64,000 bases of DNA, from assembly GCA_000727475.1 (NCBI GenBank), contig KL647288.1, forward strand, positions 10,046,055 through 10,110,054. The letters run 5' to 3'. Origin of the DNA: Sarcocystis neurona. Lineage: Eukaryota > Apicomplexa > Conoidasida > Eucoccidiorida > Sarcocystidae. Made by a program: the position numbers and the translations under genes. This document shows, piece by piece, positions 13,384-26,148 of the stretch. The notes beneath the pieces are model-generated. The model searched no databases and was not told the DNA's origin. It worked only from the letters and a program-made list of their open reading frames with translations. The stretch's first letter is position 1; each line of letters opens with the position of its first letter.

Positions 13384-14249
13384 TCATGCGTCTTCTCTTC
13401 TTTCCATCTGTTCCCCTTCTATTTCACTCCCGTTCCACTGCTGTGTCACTACGAGGCACAGCCTAGCCGCCGTCATCGACAGGTCGTCAGTGTGGGTGAT
13501 AACTAGCACGCAGTTGGCTACAGAAACTTTCAAGCTACCCGGCCTTCAACGAATAGTGTTGGCGCTCTGCTAGGAAATGGCTTCACCGTTCTCACGCACG
13601 CCGTCAAAGAGTCTCTGCCGCCAACGAAGACTTCCGTTACCGCCTCCGTCCCAGCAACGTGGTACCGCCCTCCTGGCGCTACACTTCTGTTTGTCGCTCA
13701 TCATGTACAGACGTGAAAAGGCTCACTTCCATGTAGAGGCAATTATCAAGAGCGCGTCTGAGGCATCTTCCTCGAATGTCGTGCCCACTTCCACTAGCCG
13801 CCTTCCATACCGTGTACACGATAAGGATCCATCGTTGCTCATCACGCCTGTGCTGCAGTCTCCTACTGTGTTGTGCCAGGTTGTTGTTACGGCTGCTGTG
13901 ATACAATCGACGTTGGTTCTCTCTGCATTGTCATGTGCTGCCCAGCTGCACAGGGGTTCCTACTCCCCCGACCCACATATAGGAGGCGTGGCTTGCAAGG
14001 CACTTCCATGTCAGATGTGGATGGGATGCCTTTGGTAGCAGTACTCTCTTGGAGCTCGCCCTGTGTGGGGCGAAACATCGGGGAAATTCAGGAGAGCTCC
14101 GGAGCGTGAGGACTCCTACAGCTGTTTCGGGTGAACGCAACCGAATCGCTGTTTAGCTCTTTCTTCCACGCGTCTGCAGCAGCACCGGCGATGACGAGCG
14201 CCGCGAGCCACACGATGCTTGAACAACACAACAGCATGAGAAAGTCCAT
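13384..14249 (-). CDS. Candidate SAG-type surface antigen gene (partial model)
   Basis: The model starts at ATG 14249 with a signal peptide (MDFLMLLCCSSIVWLAALVI, then an Ala-rich cleavage region). A central exon reading ends at donor GTGAGCC (exon end 13727), and a last exon runs 13543-13384. The 13727/13543 join is in phase. The joined reading has the cysteine and aromatic spacing known from Eimeria SAG proteins. An Asp-Cys is followed by an Ala-Val and a Trp helix (VDCITAAVTTTWHN), then a hydrophobic strand ending in Lys-Pro (LLIIASTWKP), then a second Asn-Cys strand (SVANCVLVITHT). Next comes an Ala-Arg-Leu-Cys strand, and a Glu-Gln helix (EIEGEQMERRE) closes it. The exon 1 to exon 2 junction and the middle N-terminal part could not be settled. 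SAGs are GPI-linked sporozoite and merozoite surface antigens, but no hydrophobic GPI tail is visible here. It may be a pseudogene or a divergent member. Confidence 0.35.
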
Positions 14250-14762
14250 TTTTGCTAAATGGCGCGACAGATAGTGTGAGTCGTTATTCCCCAGCACGCG
14301 AGGTTACCTCTTCACGAGGTTACCTAATCAGCGAAGCGATTCTCTTCGAGGATACGGAACAAATTAGCCAAACTATAACAGACACGCCAGTCGGGGTACC
14401 ATACATGCGTAGATCGGCACGTCTAGCAAGATGTGTGCTTCTCCGGAGGATTTCTGGTACTGTCAGTCATCACTGCTTACTCCACTGTAGAACCTGCAGA
14501 AAACAATGTCCCGACGCGCACAAAGTTGAAATGTATTTAAGAGTCTCTGCGCGTTGTCGCAGCACAGCGTGAAGATTTCAACCTGAAACATGCGATCAGT
14601 TAGAAAACATAACAAATGTTACTCAAAGATGTTCAAAGAATGAAGAGCGTGCCATCATGAAATAGATTCGCTCAAACGAAAACATATCTAATCTATTAGC
14701 ATGTCTAAGCACGCAGACGCAACCAGAAACACTGCGTCAAGTAGCGTACGCTACTCTCTCAC
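14250..14762. other. No supported gene
   Basis: Ordinary-complexity spacer between the SAG-type candidate and the next minus-strand exon. A short direct repeat (CGAGGTTACCT twice, near 14303-14331) and an acceptor-like GTTTTCTGCAG on the minus strand were noted, but no coding reading convinces. Confidence 0.35.
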
Positions 14763-16568
14763 GCCCGTCAGCAGCATGAGTATAATGTACAAGGGTGAAA
14801 ACAGTCTGTATGCATTTTGTAGTTCCAAGCAATCAGGAGCCACGATTGCAAGAAGTCCTGCCACAGTCATGGTCAGCACGCAGCGATGCTAGAATTCGGT
14901 TTCCTGTGGCGAATTTTATACCATAGATGTGAACTCAACACTTCAGAGATCGCACATTTGTCGATGTACGTGCATGCGTATGAGCTTTTTCGCATGTGTT
15001 CTCACCTTACTTGTTCTCACGACATAAAAACTCACGACACACATCTTTGTGCAGTGGTGCCTGTGTAGCCACCACTTACCGGGAAAAACCACAAGTGAAG
15101 TCCAGGAATAAAGCTGCTGCGAAAGAACCAGTTTTCCTGACGGTGGCCCAAATACTACAAACAAAGGTACACTAGACCCCTGCGAGATTCGAAATACACT
15201 TGCCCAGGATGGAATAACTCGATAAAGCTGCAAACAGGAAGTACACCGTCGTCGTCACCTACGCATTTTGCCGACCGCGTTCATTATTTGATTCTACACG
15301 CAACTGCTTTGTGCGATCTGCATTGTCACATAGGAGGCACGACCAGTAAATCAATGCAGCACCATAGTTCTCAAGGCTCTGAAACCGAAAACGACGAGAT
15401 ATGAGGACCTAATTGTTCATCCATCCCCACTTTTTCAGAGTGCATGGGCTCAGCGGAATGGCAGTGAGGCGTATACCTGGACTGGGGAATACACTGCGGC
15501 GAAGACTCGCTTTCTTCGTAAACAAAATTAAGAGCTTTTCGGCAGGGTTAGTATGGTGAAACTGAACTGGTTTAAGACGTGGGCTCCTCAGGAAGTCTGT
15601 TTGATCACTTACAATTTTAATGGTGAAACTGAATTGATTTGAAACGTGGACTCCTCAACTCTGTGTGGTGGATGATAATTTTTCCATAGTATACGACATT
15701 GAGACCTTCTATACTTGACGCGCTCGGAACTACATCCTTTTAGCATTTCTGGTCTGGAATCAAGGTAGCCAACGTCAGGACATCGTCTATTTTCATCATA
15801 GTAGTAGAATGTAAAGTAGACTTCAGGGAGGGTGCAGATGTTAGATTCACGCAGGAAGACTGTGTTTCCAAATTCGCGTTGAGGTGACGCCTCAACCGGC
15901 ACTTGCCTGTGTTCAGCGTATTTACCACGTCTCACGCGAGTTCACAGCATTCCTTGGCGGCTTAGTGCTAGTTGTTCATCACGACGAACTCCTCTTACAT
16001 CACTGGGACTCACGAACCATGATATGCAATTAATGAGACAAATACATATCAACATGTAGGCGCGCACAAGGTTTCTAGTTAACACACTGTGCTTCACCTA
16101 GAAGACCGGTGTGTGTAGGTGCCCCCTGGTGAAAGTTGGCGCGGCGAAGTCGAGTCAGTACTAAGGAGCAAGGACCCCTTGCTCCTTAGTAACAGGTCGA
16201 TGAAAGACTGCCTAGCGTTTTTATGACTTTTACGTGACCTCGCTGCCGGGGTGAGCGAGAAGAGTGGATGGGATAACGAGAAGGTAGAACTGCAGATGCT
16301 GTTCCACCTAGTTTAAGCATCCCTACAAGAGTACTCCACAACATTTTGTTGGTGTACTCCACAACTTTTCCTGTGTGTACGCAGACGATTTCTGTATGTG
16401 CTTTCCTTGCACCAAGCGGTTAGAAACCTTTTCTTTCTGAAGACAAAGTTTCGTGCACTCGAGACACTCTGAGCTGGGCGCCAGTCGGACGCGGAAGCGC
16501 TTACCAATGAAAAATAGAGCCAGAAGAGTGCCGACAAAGGAGAGAAAGAAGATGCCCCAGTCGATCAT
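14763..16568 (-). CDS. Candidate multi-exon membrane-protein gene (hypothetical)
   Basis: Four protein-like minus-strand exons have good splice signals. Exon 16568-16505 starts at ATG and encodes a hydrophobic leader (MIDWGIFFLSFVGTLLALFF) up to donor GTAAGC. Exon 15906-15613 includes PEVYFTFYYYDENRRCPDVG and ends at donor GTAAGT. Exon 15227-15080 follows acceptor CTGTTTGCAG, includes GSSVPLFVVFGPP and ends at donor GTAAGT. Exon 14888-14763 is a hydrophobic stretch (FSPLYIILMLLTG) before donor GTGAGA. The phases of the inner joins do not all match, so small exons are missing or a boundary is wrong. A gene end was not found. The leader and late hydrophobic segment suggest a secretory-pathway or membrane protein. 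No family was recognised. Confidence 0.35.
15553..15657. repeat. Imperfect 38-bp direct duplication across an exon end
   Basis: Copies at 15553-15590 and 15620-15657 share 33 of 38 bases at an offset of 67 bp. The right copy lies in the proposed exon (coding on minus) and the left copy in the following intron, with the splice donor between them. Confidence 0.75.
16159..16191. repeat. Perfect 15-bp inverted repeat with 3-nt loop
   Basis: TACTAAGGAGCAAGG at 16159-16173, loop ACC, and its exact reverse complement at 16177-16191. It can form a strong hairpin in DNA or RNA and lies in repeat-poor DNA inside or beside the 14.8-16.6 kb candidate gene. No tRNA features, T-run or conserved cofactor is visible. 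Confidence 0.85.
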
Positions 16569-18237
16569 TTTGAGATCTCTCAGAGGGGCGCGGGACGACC
16601 TTGCATCGCGGGAAAAAAGACAACTGGATAAAATTAAACAACTCCGCGGACCGTGCGGGCGAGCGTGTCTACAGTTCAGCCAACGCCGGGGTACACCGCC
16701 AGACGCACACTTCAACACACACGGCTGACCGCCGTGTCCATGACATGGGGTTGCTAGCCAGATGTGCTGTCACATTTTTCAAGAGCACTAGTGAGATCAC
16801 GAAGTTTCGCCGTAGAAATTTCCACCTGATTAGACAGTGGGGACGAAGAGAAGAGGAAGTGCTCTTCGCGGTGTGTAAGCACTACCGCCCACCACGCAAC
16901 CACCGTTTTCGGAAAGATTTGTTGTTACCTGCAGCGTAGAAACAGCAAAACCACAGTGCGAAGCGGCGGAGCCACCGTCGATCTGCAGACATCACAGTTG
17001 TTTAAGTTTAGAGCAGGGATGGGGGAAAGTGTCTGGCTGACCAGAAAAAAGGAATTACGCGGGGTCGTGGCATGCGCCTGGTATCGATAAGGTGGGAAGT
17101 ACGCCAGCCATTCCTTCGCAAAAGTGTATGGTGCCACGTAGAGACAGAAGCGCATTTGCATGTACCTAATATTCCCACGATGTTCAAGGAAGCATCCAGG
17201 GCCGCGTACGAGCTTGCCTGTACACCGGTACACACGTCGACGGAACCAAACGAAAGACAGATTCATATTACCAAGCGTATTAGTACGTACGTATACGCTT
17301 ATGCAGGTAGATACTCGCACACGTTTTTAGAACCTGTGCAATACTACAGGAAGCAATATGCGACAGGCGTGCAAAATCGTTCGTGGCACGTCTGGTGCTG
17401 TACATAGTACCGCACGCACACAAAACCAACAGTTGTCGATCGTCCCCTCCAACGAAGAGAAGGGACCATGCTTCACACAGTCCCATCTGTAGCTGTCTTG
17501 TGTTTAACGTCTGTTGATTGCGAAGTGCTTAACTTCCAAGGAAGAACAGCCAGAAATGAACTCGCACTCGAAGCCTGCGTAGCTTACACCGTACACCCTG
17601 ACTGAGAAAAGGGAGAATGCTGATAGACTTACAGGACACATTTACGTACCGCCTTTGAACGCCTATATGTTTTTCAATGCTGTGAGCTTAGTAAGACACT
17701 CGCTGCAACTGAAAGGATCCTACCTGTAGCAGGCAAACTGGATAGGCTTCTTCCTGTTATCTCCCTTACGTCCCTGCATGCTTACGTGAACGGAAATACG
17801 TGATCCTACTGTGCACGGTGTAATATGTTTGCCCCAGGGTGGCTCTTTTTTGTAGACAGTTTTGCAGTGATGAAGAATCCCTAATATGTGAGTACAGTGT
17901 GTATGGTAACATTCGTCACAATTGGGAGAATCCGAAACCCAGGTTCTCTAGAAATCCTGTGCTGTGTTTTTCTTCAAACACCCCTCACGCGTTTAAAACA
18001 GCCTGTCACTGTGTTCGTCGTGTGTGTCTGCACGTAGCACCGAGTGGCGGCCTGCAAGGTAGACTACACGGAAGCGACGCGTGACGCGATTGAGAGACTA
18101 CTATCATGTGCGTGGGTGCTACACGCGCTTTCTAGCAGGTTACCTACCCGGCCGGGCTGTCTTCGTCACTGTGCTGTGATGCGCGTAGACTTCCATTAGA
18201 GCAAAAATGAGACACCAATGTCCAAGTATAGCTGCGT
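16569..18237. other. Repeat-poor DNA, no supported gene
   Basis: Short frames only. The stretch directly upstream of the ATG at 16568 could act as promoter for that minus-strand candidate, but no element can be named. Fragmentary readings near 17000-17400 on both strands lack start codons and splice pairs. Confidence 0.35.
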
Positions 18238-18424
18238 CTAGAGCTGTCGAACATTGCCGGAACATTTTGGCTCGCTTCGCCATAGTGGAAGGCTACATTC
18301 AACGAAGAAGAGATCACTCAGCTGTTCTCCAGTGTGTGTGACGTCGTGCTCCACGAGTGTGTGGCAGTCGTCCTCAACTGCTCCGCTGCTCCCACCGGCG
18401 CAGGCCGAAATGGCAAGCGACACC
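18238..18424 (-). CDS. Isolated protein-like exon, possibly terminal
   Basis: Acceptor CCAATTTCAG precedes a minus-strand reading of about 62 codons ending in TAG. It contains an acidic cysteine motif (VEDDCHTLVEHD) and a second hydrophobic-cysteine strand (DLFFVECSLPLW). The layout loosely recalls the SAG-type reading at 13.4-14.25 kb but is too short to assign. No matching upstream exon was secured, so the gene it belongs to is unknown. Confidence 0.25.
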
Positions 18425-19215
18425 CTGAAATTGGCTGCAAGGCCACTACTTTATATTTTACTTGTAGAGTTTGGGATAGCATTGCAAGCTGAAGTGATTA
18501 AGTAGAGCTATTCACCGTGGAGCTCATGGCCAGTATCCTCTTCAAACGACTGCCTTCCAACAGTTCGGATCAGGCATAGTGGACGACTAAGGACTACTGA
18601 GGTGTGTTCTCGGCGTCCCATCAGTGGTCCTTGAAGAGGCAGGCAGTAGGCAGACTACGTTGACTTGAGCCATCTGCCAGCCTTTTTGGTTTGGTATTCT
18701 TCGAAATAGTGAGGGTTTGTAGCTTTTTCTTGCGACGGAGTCGAAAAAGCCATCTGCTACGTGGTTCCATCAACGGTCCTAAAGAAACGCTGCAGTTGAG
18801 CTTCTTTCGACGAACAGGAAAAAGAATTCCGGTATGCACTACCCACTTCATTTCGAATTTTCCCGAAAACAACACGCACGTTTGCGGCGTGATTGTGTGT
18901 TAAAATACTAACTCATAAGCTTCCTCTCCCCGTCACGAACCCTTGACTTCATCTCTGCGCTTTTCGCACAAAAACGTGAACACGACGCAGCAGTACACGC
19001 CGGAATTCCAGGGCAAAGATACCCAAAGGCGTAGGGGTACGTCCGTTGTGGGGAACAGTACGTCGTGTGTAGACGCGTGTGTATGAAAAACTTACACAAA
19101 CCCGGTACATAGCCGTGTGTGGAAATATACGGAGATGGACGAGCACACCTCTCTGACACATATGCATAGATTTGTACAACTGTAGTCGCAGAAGGCACGC
19201 CTGTAAGCTTGAACG
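18425..19215. other. No firm gene
   Basis: A minus frame of 84 codons at 18621-18875 is basic (Lys/Arg-rich) with no signal or splice support. The rest is spacer before the 3' end of the long minus-strand gene. Confidence 0.35.
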
Positions 19216-22200
19216 TCACATCCGCCTGGAGTGCCCCCCGTATCGCCTCTTTCTTCGCCGAGAAGTCTTCGCGAATGAGGGCAGGAAAGGACTCAAAGAA
19301 AAAAGGAGTACAGGCGTAACGACAACTGCCGCAGCAGCTGCCAGCACGACGACGATACTGCAGAGAAGAAAGAAACGGCGGAAGGCGGCAGTGTGCGCAA
19401 ATACCAGCAGTGCAACTCCTGCAGCAGCACACAAAGATGTCCATCACAACAGTCAGAACAGGGCTACGTTGATGCTGCGTAGGAACAGGTCTCCAACACA
19501 TTCGAGAGGAGACGCACACGTGCGCAGGTACGTAAACTCGTGCAGGCATGCACGTAGCCAGAGACGCACATAGGGAGGCTGCTATCTCCCTACATTATAT
19601 TACACGTGTACACATACGTGTATATACGTCTATTATATTCGTAATATATATATATATATATATATGTATAAAGAGAGAGAGACAAATCCACAGGTGCGGA
19701 GACTGCAACTAGAACGCCGCGTGCCAGCTCACACCGACATCTTATATATATATATATATATGTACATATATATATATATATACATATGTGATATGTGTAA
19801 ACGAAAAACTACTTATGTCTCACTCTTAGGAGAAGAACTATGGACACACATGAAGGCTTTGACTGTCGCCGTTCTGCATCGCACAATGCGACGGCGCAAG
19901 CGGAAAACTCTATCTCAAAACAATAACTACTTCCCTGCGTACTTTCCATAATTAAGGCGTCTACGCACAGAGGCAAAAGACCAAATACATCCCAAATTCA
20001 CCGATTTCAAAGACAAACACACAAACGTTTACGCATTCACCACTGGATTTATGTTCATGAAGTGGTTAACAAGTTGTAGGTGCGGAGGCCCCAGACGATC
20101 GGGAAGGACCGAGAGGTTGTAGTTGGGACGACATTCCCGCCTTCGACAGTTGAAGGAATGGACTAGCCCGCACATTGATCAACACGCACATGTATCACAG
20201 AGAAAGATGTAGGGGTGCCTCGATCTAGGCTAGTACATATGTGTGTTTATGTCCTGCCGTGTGGGTTTGTGTAGTCATGTACATGGGTCAGGACACATAC
20301 CTGCATGTCCGCGTACACATGCAACTTCAATATAGAAATACAAGTAGGGGTACCCACATATATATATATATACGTATATAAATCTTCTTTTTTCTGAGAC
20401 GTTTCTTACAGGACGTGCAGCTAGGCACCTACCTGAGCGAACTTGCGGCGACCTGTACACGTCCCTGCGTATGCATATACGTATACCCATATATTATATG
20501 TACGTACCTGTTCGGATGTGTGCACACATGGTCACCCGTACGCACGTCCGCAGGGGCACAGTCGGGCGCACATGTGTGTTCACGTGTGTATTTGTCCGTG
20601 TGTATATTCATACACACACACGCACGCAGAGTTGGTTATCAATTCGCGGGCCTGCATACGTAGAAGAGCACGTTTTCTACTGCTTTGTGCTGCGTGCACA
20701 CGCGTCAGCTTGTCCCGAGGGAAGTAGGAAGACCGGCGGCTGGCTACTACACGGCGTACCGCCTACTCTGATACAAAAAGCTTCACTCCGCACAACTTAC
20801 ACAACTTCCTTTTGCAAAGTTACCAGGCATGCAACATCCGTGTGCTGGGCGAATGCGACGGCCAAGCACAGCTGGTAAAGATATATCGACGGGTGGTGAC
20901 GAAACATGTGTGTTTCTTGCTTCGTAGCGCCACGCGTCTCCGTCTCCGTCCACGCGTGTCACTAGCACAAAAACGCCGCGTCCAAGCGTCTGCCCCGTCA
21001 CAGCTCGCCAGTGGGAGTCTCACCTACGAGGCTTGCAGCCGCAGAAAGAAGCACCGCCGGCGTGGTCTTCCTGCACGTCTGTTTAAATCTGTAGACATCA
21101 AGTACATCGCCGCCGCCGTCTGATCCTCTGCTGACGCTACACGTGCAGGACGCGGGGTATGAGACGTCAGACGCACTGTCTCCGCTCTGCTGCAGAGCCT
21201 GCATTACTCCCGCGACGGAGGCGCCGCCGACTCGGTCTACCGTACCCGGTAGCGCAGCCGCCAGCGTAGCAGGCGCAGCAGCAGCAGTACGGCCACCAGC
21301 AGCAGCAGCAGCAGTACCACCAGTTGTCGGAGTCGCGCAGCGTATACTGCTGTGCCTGTGGGACGCACGGGGCTGACTTATGGAGGCGCCGTCCAGGCGC
21401 AGGAACGTGGAAACTACTGAGGAACCGAAGGCAGCAGTGAAAGCAACACTCAGGAAAATCGCCTGCAGCAGAGACAGCGGCCCAGCAACACGGCCAAAGA
21501 AGGAGATTGTCGAAGGGGAAGAAACGCGCTTGAAACGAAGATACAAAAAGGAGGCTGCCACACACGCGAAGCACTGTGCGAAGGTGGAGAGGACGCGTAG
21601 CAGACAGCTACTCCTGCCTGTTGCACACGCTCCTGCTGTGATTCTCGCTTCTCCTTGGCTCTGTCTCTGTCTGTTCACCAGCGCCGTCACGGGTAGGCAG
21701 AGATACGTTCACGCACAAACAGCGGTGACTGCCGCTACGGACGGCCGTGGTTCTTACACACCGAAGCTACGCAGGTACACACATCTATATTTACGTGATG
21801 CCACGCATAGCTGAGGTGCATACATATATATATATATATACGTATATGTATATATATATATATATATATACGTACGGGTACATGAGACCCTTGCGGCACA
21901 CACGCATGCATGTGTTGTTCTACACGGGGAGGCTGCATCCCAGTCTGATGTTCCTGTATGTCTGGGTGAATGGCGTACGTACACACGTATCCGTACAATT
22001 AGACACATATACATATAGATATATATGTATATATATGTATATATATGTGCATATATGTATATATATAGCTGTAGAGCGAAATGAATGAATGACAGAGGTA
22101 CGCGTGAACCTATTGTTCGTGTGAATCGATAAAAGAAGTCAACACCGCTGTAGCTCTTCAGGGACAATTGCCCGCGGCACACACGTAGCTCGACCCGATA

Positions 22201-25200
22201 TATGTACGCGATTAGGAGAGAAAAGACGCGCGGTGCTGTGCTGGTCGGGTGTAAAGCAAGAACGCACGACTGAGGAGATGCCGTCGAGAGGGAAGCCGCA
22301 GAGGAGAAGCAGGGTGAAAAGGCCAGCGGGCACGCAGAGGGAGACGAGCGTCAGCAGGAGCCCTCCCACCGGGGTCAGACAGAGGCTCAGCAGCAATCCC
22401 GCCCCTCCGGCGACCAGCAGCAGCTGACGCAGCAGCAGCTGCACCACTGCCTCGTCTCTGCAACCACAGCAAGCACAGCAGCAACAGCCGCCGCTGCTCG
22501 TCGTCGCGAGCTGCGTCCTCCCCGTACAAACGTGTTCACGCGTGTGGATCTGCAGCCGCGTGCGCGCATGCGTTCATACTCCTGCGCGGACTTGCTGACA
22601 CGCGCGTCTCGTCTCTGGGAAGTGCGATGGAGCCCGTGCGACGCTGTACGTGTGTGCAGTTGTAAGGGAGAGAAAGCGAGACACACGCGCGGTGTCTCGA
22701 GAAACAAAGATAAAGCGCAGGCACACGTGTATGCAGGGACACACATCTGGAGAGACGCAAACACACGTGTCTAGAAATACAGAGGGACGGACGGAGACAG
22801 AGAGAGAGAGGCAGACAGAGTTGCCTACAAATACACAGAAACGGAGAGAGGCGCAGATTTGTGTCCACACACACATACAGCGAATGAGACAGAGAGAACG
22901 CGACATGTCTCTGTAGTGGTGGACACATGTGGCTCTGTGAGAAAAGGAAAAAAGCTGCACAGCCATTTCCTCTTCACACCAATGCCGCGTCACTTCCCCA
23001 CGCATGCTTTCGAGCGCGTCTGCAAGGCGCGTGTCGTCCCCCCACACACGTTTGCAGAACGTGCTCCTGCGTGTACCTGTGGTTCCTCTACCAATACATA
23101 TACATTTATACATATATATATATATATGCGCAGAGTACCTGACGAGGGGCGTGCACGTATTGGCAGATGCAACAGAGAGTGGCCCCTTGCGGTTTTCCTT
23201 GACTTTAATGGGTCACGTTAGATACGTCTGTGCCAGTTTGGTGCAGTGTCGTGGAAATAGAGAACGACGAGAGCCCCGATCTTGGGCAATATCCACTGCT
23301 CTACGTGTGTCTCTCCGTCATGTGCTAGCAGCAACACACGGGGAAGCGTAAAAGCATAACTGCTGAGCGCAGCGGGGACGGCGCAGTATGTGCGTATTTC
23401 TTCCCGAGTGAAACGCAGCAGCAGCAGCAGCAGCGTTGCAACGGCAAATACATGTGGGGGCCTCGTTGTCGCGATGAAAAATCGGAAGCACTGGACGGAC
23501 GAGAGGTCCCAGCGTGCGGCATTCTATTGCTGTGAAGCCACCTTCGATTCTTCTCCCCCCCTTCTTACTTCTCGAGGAGAAATTAACTCACGCCTAATAT
23601 ATGTGCATGCACTTGTACACGCGCAGACAACGCCCGAAGCAGTGCTCGGCCGGGCTGCAGCCCCAGACCCCAAGAAGCCGAGGAGAACGTGTAGAACTGT
23701 ACAAGCGAGTAACCAGCTGCGTCCTGCGTCCTACGCAGACAAGCCACGCGTAAGACGCGGTATAAGAGAGGCAGGTATACGAGCTAAGACTCTCACGGCG
23801 CCTGCAGAAGAACTCTTCGAAGCCGCACGCTCTCTACAGAGAAGCAAAGCGCATCTTCGTGTACACATCAGTACCTGCCAAGAAACAGACGTAGGGACAC
23901 TACACGTCAAGTCAGACGCACGAGTGCTTATTCGTATGTATATTTTCATCCATATGAACGCATGTGTGTAGACCCTTGTACATCGTTATATTAATGTGTA
24001 CGCGCCTGCGTGAAGGACAGGAGCATGCAAACACGTCGCAGACAGAGACGCCTCCTCCTTTCCAGATCCTCTTCTACGAGGCGTCTGTGGTACACAGTCC
24101 CTCACCGATCGGCACGTGTCCACACAGATACGTATGCGCTCATGTATGCGTATATATATATATATATATGCATATGTGTATCTGTGGCGACATAGACATG
24201 CCTCTCTCTATCTCTATATATTTGTATATGTGTGTGTATATGCAAGAGTGTGGAGGCCCGCATGAGACGGCGTACCGCTCCGCTTCGTGGAACCAGGAGG
24301 CGTAGAAGAAGGCGCCTTCGACCGGCAGTTCTTTGTCAAGCAGCTGCTGCAGCTGCTGCCTCGTCTTCACATTGTCTTCGGGCTGCGCGGGAAAATATGT
24401 GCTGCTCAGCAGCAGCCGAGACCCCATCAGGTGCGCCGCGTCGGGAGAGAACTGCAGCGAGCAGTCGCCGGGACAACATTACATACCGTACGAAACCCGC
24501 ACGCTTACACACGTATGTCCCAACGAATCTATACATACACAAACATAAACATGTCTACATGCGCAGACGTTTAGTAATATAGTTCCTGCATATATACGTA
24601 TACACAAGGACAAAAACAGAGCAAAAACACTTTCAACGAATGTATACGCACATACACACATACAAATATATATGTACATATATGTAAGGACTCTTACACA
24701 TCCACAAGTATATGCTTCTATGTGCGCAGGAGCTTACGAATACATTCCCGCATATCTATATACATATACGGATAACTACACAGGAAAAAGGGACTTCCAC
24801 AGGTAGGGCGCACACACGTCTGCACATGTGAACAGACACAATACAGAAACACGCCTGCTTCAATCGACGCAGGAGTAAATAGAGAGGACGGACGACTTCC
24901 GGCTCGGCGAACTCCTAAAACGTCTGTCGTGCAATTTCTCGCTATTTCCAACAGTGACCTGGGCTTCCCTCAAGCGTTCTACACACAACGGAGACGTCGA
25001 AGAGTTTACGTATCTCTAAACATATACACCGGCGCACGCGCTTATACATATATATATATATGGAAGTGACATAGAAACGTGGAAGGAAGACAGACAGAAG
25101 TATACAAAGATATATATATATTAATATACATATATATGTACATACTTATGCGTGTACACGCGCCTTTACACAGATTTACTGTATAGGTGCAAGTATTTGC

Positions 25201-25267
25201 ACACAGGTACGAATACACCCAGCTACATATGTATATATGTGTACGTAGACGTGTAAGTGCGTGATTG

Positions 25268-25299
<32 letters not shown>

Positions 25300-25432
25300 A
25301 TTGAGCCCTTTTCAGGAGGTTCCACTATCCGACAATGTGTGAGCAGCACATACAACGTAGTCCGAACACGTACGTAGTACATGTATATTCGTACACAAGC
25401 AGCTATATATATATATATACATATATATATAC

Positions 25433-25463
<31 letters not shown>

Positions 25464-26117
25464 GTTTTCANNNNNNNNNNNNNNNNNNNNNNNNNNNNNN
25501 NNNNNNNNNNNNNNNNNNNNNNNNNNNNNNNNNNNNNNNNNNNNNNNNNNNNNNNNNNNNNNNNNNNNNNNNNNNNNNNNNNNNNNNNNNNNNNNNNNNN
25601 NNNNNNNNNNNNNNNNNNNNNNNNNNNNNNNNNNNNNNNNNNNNNNNNNNNNNNNNNNNNNNNNNNNNNNNNNNNNNNNNNNNNNNNNNNNNNNNNNNNN
25701 NNNNNNNNNNNNNNNNNNNNNNNNNNNNNNNNNNNNNNNNNNNNNNNNNNNNNNNNNNNNNNNNNNNNNNNNNNNNNNNNNNNNNNNNNNNNNNNNNNNN
25801 NNNNNNNNNNNNNNNNNNNNNNNNNNNNNNNNNNNNNNNNNNNNNNNNNNNNNNNNNNNNNNNNNNNNNNNNNNNNNNNNNNNNNNNNNNNNNNNNNNNN
25901 NNNNNNNNNNNNNNNNNNNNNNNNNNNNNNNNNNNNNNNNNNNNNNNNNNNNNNNNNNNNNNNNNNNNNNNNNNNNNNNNNNNNNNNNNNNNNNNNNNNN
26001 NNNNNNNNNNNNNNNNNNNNNNNNNNNNNNNNNNNNNNNNNNNNNNNNNNNNNNNNNNNNNNNNNNNNNNNNNNNNNNNNNNNNNNNNTATATATATATA
26101 TATACATATATATATAC

Positions 26118-26148
<31 letters not shown>

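Noticed and set aside
13440..13500. HTDDL motif on the minus strand as a decayed reverse transcriptase box
   Set aside because: No other reverse transcriptase, integrase or protease motif surrounds it. The Cys/Trp/Pro spacing of the joined exons fits a SAG-type protein better.
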